Source: Panorpa germanica (lineage: Eukaryota; Arthropoda; Insecta; Mecoptera; Panorpidae). From it: a stretch of 64,000 bases of DNA. A program made the translations under genes and the position numbers. Below, one piece after another: positions 47,601 to 59,600 of this stretch. The notes beneath the pieces were generated by a model that saw nothing but the letters and a program-made list of their open reading frames with translations, was not told the DNA's origin and searched no databases. The stretch spans positions 13,451,782-13,515,781 of the forward strand of contig OY783208.1 of assembly GCA_963678705.1 (NCBI GenBank), read 5' to 3'. How positions within the stretch are numbered: position 1 is the first letter of the stretch; the number at the start of each line of letters is the position of its first letter.

Positions 47601-50600
47601 ATAATAATGATAATAATAATAATAAATAATAATAATAATAATATCAATAAATACTTGACTGTGATAGATTCATTTTAAACCTGTAAAATTACAACAGATA
47701 CTTATATTGATATTTTACATTGCTTACATAAATTAAAATTCTATAAAATTGTATTTAAATACTTTAATTTGTTTACTCATGTTTTCTAATCATTCTCATT
47801 TACGTCTGATTGTAGGTAATCAACCTGCAAAGCACAAATATATTTCTTAGGCAAAACATTGTAATATTTAATCTAAGAGGGTCATATTTCATCTACTATA
47901 TAAAAATAAGTCGGGTTTTCCTTTCTGACGCTATAACTCCAGCACGCACGAACCGATTTCCACGGTTTTGCATTCGTTGGAAAGGTCTCGGGCTCCGTGA
48001 GGTTCATAGCAAAGAAAATTCAGGAAAAATTTCAACAGAAAAGCGGGAAAATTAGCTATTAGCTCTTATTGAAAATGTTTTCCCAAACATTAGTGAGAAT
48101 GATCAGAATTATGCTTAATTAAGTCAACGAGCAATTCTTGCCGCAAAGAATAATGATGTACACGCACTGAATTTCACCATTCAATCAAAAATTGCTAACG
48201 ATTTGGTAAAATACAAATCCGTTGATTCCATAACAAATCCCGATGATGTAGTAAATTATCCAACGGAGTTTTTGAACTCTCTGGAGTTACCAGGATTTCC
48301 ACCACATAACTTGCAACTCAAAGTTGGTACAGTTATTATAATATTGCGTAATTTGAATCCACCGCGACTTTGCAACGGTACTCGACTTTCGATAAAAAGA
48401 CTTATGCCGAATTTGATTGAGGCAACCATTATTAACGGAAAGTACGCAGGTGAAAATGTATGTATTCTTTGAATACCAATGATTCCGACTGATCTTCCGT
48501 TTGACTTTAAACGATTGCAATTTCCAGTTCGCCTTGCGTTCGCAATGACAATTAACAAGTCGCAAGGCCAATCGCTTAGTGTTTGCGGGATAAATTTAGA
48601 AAATCATTGTTTTTTACATGGGCAGTTATACGTTGCTTGTTCACGAGTTGGGAAGCCATCCGCTTTGTTTGTGTTAACGTCAGAAAAAAAAAACAAGAAA
48701 TGTGGTTTACCAAAGAGCACTTCAATGAAACGGATAATTTGCGGACACGTATAACGCTTCGATTCAGTATTTACTGTGGATTCACTTTCATTTACTTAGA
48801 GAAGTTCAACTAAATAGCACTAATCGAAATGAATTCATTACTGTTGTGAAATGAAATAAAATTTTTCCCTTTCAAATATAAAACAAAAAAAAAAAATTTC
48901 TTCATCTTTTAATCACCAAACGAAATGTTACATAAAACGAAGCCATCTGATGGCGAAACGGAGTTCGCCGGGTTTGCTAGTTATTTTATAGTTATTCTAA
49001 AAGCATCTAGTTTTTTTAGATGTACTTTAAATTTTATAATCCTTAAAAAGGTTTTGGGAAGTATTATATATAATGCGCAAAAGGGTTTTTGTATTTATTT
49101 TCAAAAACCAAAACAGTAATATATATACAAAGCGTAACTTTTATTATATAAACCGCCTATTAATGGTAACTATTAGATTTAATTTGTTGTCTGGAATTGT
49201 TAATAATTTTAAGTACGATGAAATTTTCACATATCGTATATAAAGCGAATGTTGTGGTGGAATTACTCTCTAATAAAAAGAACGGTAACACCAGATGATG
49301 TTATTAATGATAATAGTAATTATCTTTCAATTTCTAATTTGAATGATGATTTTTTATGCATGAACTTGTAAACTAAAATGTGTATTTCTTCTTTTATATT
49401 GTAGAATTTATGTATTATGGGTTTTTATTATTTTTTTATACGTTTTAAAGTCCTGATCCTGTAGGAATACATCCTCAATTTTACTATAGTCTGTATTATT
49501 TTTTCACACAGTTTTTTTTACCTTGTAATATGCTTTCTAAATTTGATATTTATTTACAGCTTAGTTATAAACAAGTATAGACTATGTAACAAATTATGTT
49601 TGAGATATAAATAATGTGATTATGAGTTAACAGTTATTGTTTATGTACATAAGTAAAATTGTTACGAATAGTAAGTGTGTAATTTGTTATTAATATTTAA
49701 ATTACCATCTGCTGATTAATTTTAAAAATAAGTCAACATTAAATAAAAGTACCCGAAAATGTAACAAGAAATGTCTATTCTGGAAACACATTTGCAGTTC
49801 TATCTGTTTTAACATTGTTTTTATTTCATTCAATTTTACTTTTAGGCAGTTTTGAATTTCGATATTTATTTTAATATAAATCCTAATATTTTAACTCCGT
49901 AAAATTGTCACATACTCAACAAACAGTGATCGTATTACCGCGAGAATATTAAAATGTATAGGATCCCTTTTATTAAAATGAAATGGATTGTCATGTATCG
50001 CTTAAGCATTTTTGGGTCTCTAAATTCTGCAATTCTGTTTGATAACACTACGGTTAAAGTGGAAATGCGCTTCAAACCGAATGAATAAATAACCTGCTTA
50101 GAGAGTGCAGTACATTTATAATTCAGTCGATGTAAAACAGTTAGTTTATGCATGTTCTTCTCACTCAGTCAGTAATTTTGATCCCGTCTCTTTGTACTGT
50201 TTTACTTATTGTTTTTATTGAAACAACACTCAAACACCAATTCAACGCGTACAAATTAGTGAATAGCGCATTATTGCTTAACCCATTTTCTACCGCAAAA
50301 AAAAAAAACAAGTGTTGGAAAAACTAATGTGGTATTTAGGCTAATAAGTACCTACAGAATTCAAATTTTTGGTTAAAAAAATTTTCCGAACAGTAGTTTT
50401 CCTGAAATCGACTGTTCGATTTTTCGAACATTGGCAACTATTTGGCATTTTTTTTTTTAAGAATTATAAAGAAATTTATTTGTTTTTATTAAAAAATTAT
50501 CGTAATTTAATATATTTATTTAAATATTATTAATTAAAAATTAAATTAACATTTTTTATTGTTATTGTAACTTATTGAATTATATATTTTTCTCATGGAA

Positions 50601-53600
50601 AGCCTCAAAGCATTTTGTGTGCAAATGAATATTGCATTTTTTGCACATAAAATACGTAGGTTTTCGACAACTACTTAATTTGCATCGATGAACTTTCTTT
50701 TCTCTCTGATGTATTAAAACATGTTGACCTGATATTTTAGGTAGGTTAAATTCATTAAAATCTTTATCCGTAACATCATCAGAGAGAAAATCATTTTCGA
50801 CATTTGGTGTTAGCAGTAGCTTTTCTACCACAGAAACCCTAAAGTCTTTTTGAGCCATTGGTTTTTTCTTCTCATCTTTGTCATAACGTGCAACAAATCA
50901 GTGTAACTTCCAAGCATTGACCATCGAAGAATTCAATACGGACAGCCATAATGGCCAATACCACTTCTTAGCACGTATGTTAATTCGATAATTTTGGACA
51001 GCATTGTCATGCAAATCCACTCCTCCCATACCCCTATTATAGTTTCGTAAAAGTAATGGCTGTTGTTGATTTATAAATTTGCCAGCTGTTGATGTACCAT
51101 TTTTATTTTTCTGCTGCTTTTTCCATCTTTTCACCGTATGCGTGGGAAATATTTGATCGTGATTGGTGCAAACGGTTACCTCACTATTGTCCTGCCATCG
51201 ACAAAACAATATTTTGTTGTTTAAATCAAATGCAAAAACATGATCCCCTTTTTCCAATTGCTTGCCTGTTTTCAATACAGCACCTCCAATTCTGTTTTTG
51301 CGGACGGTACCAGTTGCACAAATATGCTTTTCCGTCAGCAAACACATTAAATGATACGAAGTAAAGAAGTTGTCAAAAAAGACCTTATGTCGATCTGGAA
51401 AATTTACATTTTCCAACAGTCGTAGCACAACATCTGCACCTAAACCCAGTTGTGCATTGTAATTGTCACTGGCACCTGAATAAGGCAAGAAATTATACAA
51501 ATATCCAGCAGACGAACAAAGGCACCATAATTTATAGCCAAATCTTATTGTCTTGCCTCTGATAAACATTTTGCACGAATGTCTTCTAAAGTATGGAATC
51601 ATTTGAATCGTCAATTGAAAGCTCCTCTTTCCAAATTCCAAACTGCATGAATTTTCTGTTAATTATATTAAACAAAGGACGCATCTGAAATGAAAAGAAT
51701 TTATGTATAACCATTTCTACTAATTTTTTTTGTAATAATTTTTATGTACCTTAGACATTTTATCATTTTTATCCAACTGGTTATTGTTGCAAAAATGTAA
51801 ATGTTTTTTTACAGCTACGAATTTTGATCTGGACATGCACTGTTTGACAACAGCAACTCCTAATGTAGGGTTTTTAGACCAATAATCTGAAATCGCGGGT
51901 AGAGTATGATACCCAGACAGTAATAATATCCCCAAGAACCTTCTAAAAATTACTTCGTCAATCCTAAATTCAGAGTTTTGTTGTTGAGCATAACTATTTG
52001 TTTGATTCACAATAAATTGAATAACTTCTGAATCAAAAAATTTCTATTAGCCATTGCAAATATAACTGACATTCTCAACTAATGTAAAACATTTGCAACG
52101 ATTTCCTATGTTATTTAATAAAAATATATCTCAAATAGTTTACCTGTAGTATTTGTAGTATTTATTTGTAATAATAAACAATAGCTAATTTAAAAAAAAA
52201 ACACTAAAATATAACACTGAGTACTTAACTAATATAAAACACTTAGTATTTATTGTAACCTATATCCTTAGCGAAGCACGTGCTTATTGGTTGCACATAG
52301 ATGCACAAGAATAAAAAAAAATGATAAATACTTACCAACGTTCGAAAAATCGAACACTTTAGTTTGTTTACATCTAACGTCTAGTAGATATACCAAACTC
52401 TTTAGAAAAATACTGTTATAAATAGTTTGAGTCTTAAATAATAAACTGCGTCACTGGTTTAAAAAAATATTAATTAAAAATTAATTAAAAATGCATTTCA
52501 AAAAGTATCTAAATGCAAGGTATTTTTTATACCCCCCTGACCGTTGAGAGGAGGGAGGTAAGTTCGAAAATACAATTATCTTTTTATAGCAAATTATATA
52601 ATAACACAAAGATATATATCAAAATCTGGTAGGAACATAGAAATATTTTAAATCAAAAATGGGTAAAATTCAGTGTTCGAAAAATCGAACAGCGGTAGAT
52701 AATGGGTTAAATAAAAAAAACGCAAAAGGCGCGCAAGCTACACCCTTCCTAGCTAGCGGTAGGAAATATGTTAATCACTGAGGCTATTTAAGTGTACACT
52801 TGTACTAATAAAATTTAAACTTTGCATAATAAACTTGCGCCAAAAAAAAAGTAACAAAGGTAAAATGTTATTAACAAAACCTTGTCAGCCATAATATAGT
52901 GCCTGGAATAGTAATATTTATTTGTGTATATACTAAACACATATTAAATATTTTGTGTTATTTATAACGGAAATAGTTCACAGGAGAAGAATTAGTAAAA
53001 TGTGTTTAACAAGAAAAACAATTTTTGATTGTTAATTTTCAGCCATTCCTTTGTTTAACCACTCTCAGTGTAACAGTTGTAGTGGGTTTTTATTTCCAGA
53101 TTTTCTAATGTCACACTCTGTGAATATGATGATTGTGCTGCAGCCGTAGGCAGAGGAGATGCCGACGTTTTACTGGATACTCATTTAATCCTAGACACAC
53201 AAGAGAGTAACGACTTTGTTCATCCAATATCAATTTTATGGTAATATTTTCTTCTTACTTATTATAATAGACTGGCATAAGTAGTTAAAGTACTAAAAAA
53301 GAAATCTGTTTATAGTTTACTGCATTGCCTACTGACTATTTTATTGTTTACTGATTGTTTAATTATAATGATGCAGGTATGAGATATACTTCATGAAGCC
53401 AACGATGGTGGAGTCATCTGATTTCTACGTCAATGTCTTCATGCCTCATGTGTGGATTGTCTGCGGATTCTTTCTGTTTCTATGTCCTTTACTTTACTGG
53501 ACTCTTATTAAATTTGTTTTAAAAAATAGTGAGTATTCCGGCTCCGTAAAGTACAGCCAGTGTCTTCTGTCCATGGTGGGAACGGTGACAGCTCAAGGTA

Positions 53601-56600
53601 CGGTATTGCAATATTTCAAGTACATAAATAATAATAATACAATCATATATTCTATGTATACAGTAACACGTCTTTTATACCTTGTAATAATAATCCTTAT
53701 TTTATAAAAATCCAAAATCATTCCATAAAAATATTATTTTTATAAGTAAAAAAAAAATATTTAATGTCCATGTTACAGATTAAGAATCTAGAGTATGTTC
53801 CAATTAAACATTTGCACAATGCAGTACTAACTCGCATTGTGTTCTGTAATTGGAAAGGAACTATAATGACTTACTCCGACCCTGAATAACACACCTCAAA
53901 ATGTATTGGGAAGTGCAATATTTGGGTAAAGGAGTGCTGCTTCTAGTAGCTTCATTGTACGTTTTGGTTTTATTGTTCCAGGTTTACAATCCGTACCGAA
54001 TCGCACTTCTCTGAGAATTTTCGCAATGACGATGTTGTTGTATGGATTTTTGATCAATTGTTCTTACTCTGCTCTACTGATTGTCAGTTTAGCCGTTAAA
54101 ACCGAAAACCTTCCATTTTATAACTTAGACCAGTTGTCTAATGTTAGAACACATCAAGTATGCTACAATCCTCAAGGATACCAAACATACTATTTTGAGG
54201 ATTATGAGGTAATTTCACACTTGTTTCTTATGTGCTACAGCTGTTGTTTATCCTCTCCAAATATAATGCATGCATTTTATTAAATTTCTTTCTAATATTT
54301 GGCCTCTCTATCGTTGTTTCCTGGAATGATTCTTACTATCAATTAACTTTCTGAGATTTTTCTTTATTTAGGCACTCTGGATCCACTTCGTCTACAACCG
54401 TCTGTATATATCGTTGTAACTTGACTTCTCCACATTCTTTGCACCTGCTCCAGCTGTATTACCATATATATGTATATTGTTATACCCTGCAAATCTCATA
54501 ATTTTTTCTTTCTATCTCTTTCAATATCATTTCTATCCTTCTCCTACAGTACTCTCTCCTTTTCTATAAAGTGTATGAATATACAAACATATCAACTACG
54601 AACCTCGAATGGAGTCTAAATAATTCACTGTGTGTTATATACGTTTCACAAAATTATTTATTAAAGTTAAAGTGTTTTCCTAGACTGGTACAGTGTTGCC
54701 ACAGTGGGACGGCCTTTTAAATGGAGAGGGTTGCCCGTTTGAAAATGGAGAATACAACTACAACCTTTTGATACCATCGTTGTGCAACAATCCAATTGTT
54801 TCTTTTACTGTGGCAGAACCGGCCACGGATTTCAATCCAATTGGGTAGGTTAGATGTACAGATTTCATTTCATTAGGTTGTAAACCATTTCTACTTATTT
54901 GAAAAATAGCACTCTATATTTAAAAAATGTAAATAATATGTATTTCAGAAATTACAATATATATATATATATATACATAACATATACATATATGTATACA
55001 TAAGGAACATACAAATATGCATATTGCATTTCAAATATAAAATAAAAGAGTGACATACACATAGGCATTCAAAATTAGATTTGATCACTTTTTGGTTGGT
55101 GACTGCCGTATTATTGGACCGCAAATGCGAGAGAAGTTACAATATTATAATATATGCATATTACATGGCATACGTACGGAAAGGTACATAATTTATTTGT
55201 AAATAATCACTGTTGTACAAGACAGAGAGAGAGCAATAGTTAGTGAGGTTTGCACATTATTTCAACTGATGAAACGATGTTTATACAATTTAATTAATTT
55301 TTTTTTGTATTTCATTTATTTAACGTCGACCATTTCCGATGCTGATCGTATTACCAGCACTATGTTAGCAGCCAATTATGACGTAGAGCTCTCATGTATG
55401 TTACATCACAGCTGCTTAATATATTTTAAGTTTGTATTGAGTTATTATTGAGTGCGGTTTGTTCCTGCAAATAATATTTGTGTTGATCTATATATTCCTT
55501 AACTGATTACGAGAAGTATAGGATGTGTATAGTTTTGTGCAGTGCATATTCTGGTTATGTACCCAGCGATAATTAGGGTAATACAACAGAGAAGATAGTG
55601 ATTTTAGAAGTCAATAAAATAAAATATAAAAGTTATTAATTAGAACATTTTATTTTAAAATAACAATATAGAATCCATTGTTTAGTGATCTTGTGCATTC
55701 AAGATCAACAATTATTGAATATAAATTATACTGAACATTGTTGATTGCAAGAATACTATAATAAAAAGAAAATATTACTACATTGGTTCCATAGGGGCTA
55801 TAGGATGTTTCGCCAAGCGCATAAGAGTGGAGTTTGGAATCATATGGATATGGAAGGTCGTCAAAATAGTACGAAAGTGCAAATGTACATAAAGATCAAA
55901 TAAATACTGATGCAACTAAAAGAGTCAAGCCTACTAAAGCAGTAGCAGAAAGATGAGGTAATAAACGAACTACAAACAGCGAACTAACGAACATATATGC
56001 ACACCAAGGTATTATTTAATAACCAATAGTTATGAAAGCAAAGAAGATACGAAGCCTTCTAGCAAGAAAAAGCATGAAAAAGAAATTCTGGAAATGATAG
56101 AATTAAAAACTTAAATAATTGAAAGATCCTAAATGTCAGATTATTACTGAAGTAAAGAATTTGTTGATTAGAAACATCGTGCGGCTAGAAAGTATAATAA
56201 AATTATTAGCATAAGAAGTTAATATAAAGAGCTGCAATACGATATAATTGGAAAATTTAAACTACACAAATGTAGTAAATGCTAGCGGGTTATTTTATAA
56301 ACATATTAATATTAAGCAGAATAAGGGAGATGCGCACGTCTTTCTAATTAGGGTGAAAATAGCAGAACCAAAGGTTATTATTCTTTAACCTAATGCATCA
56401 GAAGAGAGAAATAAGCTGCAAACATATCAAAGGAGCATGATAACATTAGAGTCAAATATTAAACTAAAGTAAAGGAGATAGATGTTAGGAACATAAGATT
56501 AATAAGGGATAAACGAGTTCTTCTGAAAGTTAACTCTAATAAAGACGTAAAAGAGGTTAGATAATGTGAAGATATTGAGGTAGCAGAAATTCTGGCAGAA

Positions 56601-59600
56601 AAACCAAGGTATGATGAAGTTCGTTGGAAAATGAAAATCTTTAAAGTAGAAACAGAAATGTCAACAAATATTAAGAAAGCAATATATGACAAGAATATAC
56701 ATGAAAATTAAATGGAATATAGGAGTTTTAAATGAATGTTATTGTCTTAACTACGCAACAAATACTAAATAATAACGAAATAGTTATTATGTTAATTAAA
56801 ACAACTGCTGCTATAAGAAATTTGTTGCACTCTATAAGTTGTAGATTGTACATAGCTCGAATGTGTGGCTATTACGGTGAAAATCACACATATAAAGATT
56901 GTATAGAAAGAATTATTCCCCCCTCCCTCCTCCCCCTCTTCACCTTGCGGAATTAGTAAAACTAAGAATAAACCATTGCCATATGGTGCGGGAACTGATA
57001 AATGTCTGTATTCAAATGAAACATTGTCTATTTTAGCGGCTTGACTAAATGGGCAGCAATAATAACATTAATACAGATAATAATCGTATTACTTTAAGAA
57101 CCGTACTGTTATAAAAATAAAGAGAAAGGTTTTACGATTCTTTCAAGATAGTACAGAGTGCAGAAACTAAATGTAAAGATGCTATAGTGATATGTAACAC
57201 AGATTTTTATGTACTTGCAATAACCCAATGAACAGATATTTTTGCTGCATGTGCTTAAGCCTAAGGTTCCTTTAGGAAGTTGCATTTCATATCTATATAT
57301 TATCCACCCTTCTTTGAAATTAAACCTCATATTATATACATGCATAAGATATTACTTAAATTAAGGATTTATAAGTAGTTAATTGTAAGAGCTGATGCAA
57401 ATGCAATATTCTTTCTTAAGCATAGTGGAAAGCTCAATAACAGAGATGTTAAAATTAAAACGGCCTTATTACAAAACAATTAAAGCAAATGAATGCCATA
57501 AACTTTTAGCACAGTTAACGGAAAACCTAATATTGGATAGTAAGATGCAATTTGGTTTTAAGAAGGGAACCTCCACAGAGAATGCATTAGTGATGGCATT
57601 AAATAAGGTAAACAAAGCTAAAAAAAAGTATGTCATGGGTATCTTTATTGATATTTAAAGGGCTTCTGATACTTTATGATGATAGAGCGTCATACGGAGA
57701 GTTAGGTAAACTAGTATTTTTAGACAACTATGTACCATTATAAAAAATTATTTCTGCCATATGGATGTTGTACTACAAAATAAAAACAACATAGTGCAAA
57801 ATAAAACGCAAAAGGAGTTCTTTTAAATCAGTTCTAGGACTCATTTTATGGAACTTTGTTTTTCGATGAGAACACATTAAATACGCATAATGCAATGGAA
57901 ATTTTACTTCGCTGATGACAATGTAATTCTAGTCAAAAAAAAGTGTAGGCAACAATTAGAGAAAAAGTTAAACAAATAATGCAGCAGATGAGTAGCTGGA
58001 TGGATACATACAAAATGAAGATAACTACGGAAACACCAAACTAATAATGTTTAAAGGTAAATATAAAAAGCTCCAACAGTTAAAGATAAAGCGAATACAA
58101 TATCATGTACAAAATCTATTAGGTATTAGGGAATGATCCCAGATAAAAACTAAAACACTTTTTACATATCAGAGAAAAATTAAGTAAATTGTATAGGAAA
58201 TGTGAAAAGAGTATAAGAAGGATTTGGGATTGCGGCCAAGGGTACTTATAGTTCTTTATAAAGGAATAACTGTACCAATAATAACGAACGCTTTGTTCAA
58301 AGAAGTAAATAAAACCAATATACGAAGACAGTTAAATGAAGCACAAAGATTTATTTTATTGATGATATATAGATTTTATAGAACAGTGTCAACAGTCACT
58401 ACAAGTGTCAACTATTAAGTTGCAGAAATACTGACTAGTAATTAAACCAGGAATGAATTATTACAATAGAAAAATGGACGTCATTCCATGGAGTTATTAT
58501 TGAAGGAATAGATAAGGAAGGGGTAGACCATGAAAGAAGAATTCAAATAAATAAAAGAGAATTTAATGAGAAATTTTTGGCAACATGGCAGAGTAGATGA
58601 AAAATGACAAAAAATGGGACAACAACTTATCGTCACTTTAGGAATGTTATATTTGTACAGCAGAATAAGTGAATTCAGCCTAGACCGTATTCATCCATCA
58701 AAGCAAAGTTAACTCAGGTAGGATTTGAGAGTTGTGATACGTGCAGAGTGAAAGGGAAACACTGATGAAGTGAGAGTATAATTTCACGATAGAATAAATG
58801 TTGTAGAAATTCTATCTGGAGTCTAGAGAAGTAATTAAAGTTAGGTATTGATATTATAATAAGCAAGCGCAGAATATTTTGGAAATTATAAGGATGCTAT
58901 CAAAGAATGATGAAATAAGAAGAAGAAGGGTTGCTGAGACAAGAATAGAAGGTGAAAGAAAAAAATTAGGGCAAGTGACTTGGGATAATTTCGAGGCTGA
59001 AGAGATTTTAGACTTCGTATATCTTTCGTAATTTGTTTTTATAGTAAAATATAAAGAAGGATAGAAAAAGTGGAACAAAGCAACACATCTCAGCAGAAGC
59101 CTTGGAGGTGCTATTAAATTAAAAAAATTATAACAAAAAAAAATTCATAAATTTATGATTAGGTGGGCACATAATATATTAAATTTGATTACAATCAAAC
59201 CCTGAAAATGCGAGTATACCGGTGGTTTTGGGTTCGAATTTAGACACACAACGGTACGAAATAGAAATAAGTAATTTGAATGTTTATTCTACCTATTATA
59301 ATCTTCGTAGTATGTTCAATATTATTGTAATTTGTTTTAAGTAATAGACCATTTGTGGTTCTGGTAACCAACTTTAAAAACTTGTACGAGAGTCGATCAT
59401 TAAGTACCTGCGTAAAAAGATAGGTGGCGTTGTTGAGACATTGCGTCGCACACTGCCATCTGCCAAAGGCACTATACAAACTTACGGGCTGATTGATAGA
59501 ATTAGTTTTTATTTGGCAGCGAGTTGTATCACAAGTGTTTAGTGTTTCAGGATAAAATGAACAATTGCAATGTCGATCCATAATTAGCTTTTAAGTTTTG

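Noticed and set aside
53393..53707. IR exon c extended to the stop at 53707
   Set aside because: A donor at 53598 joins in phase to exon d, which continues the pore and M3; the extension has low-complexity Asn/Ile sequence.
59229..59242. Pol III B box
   Set aside because: A single motif match without A box, tail or target duplication.
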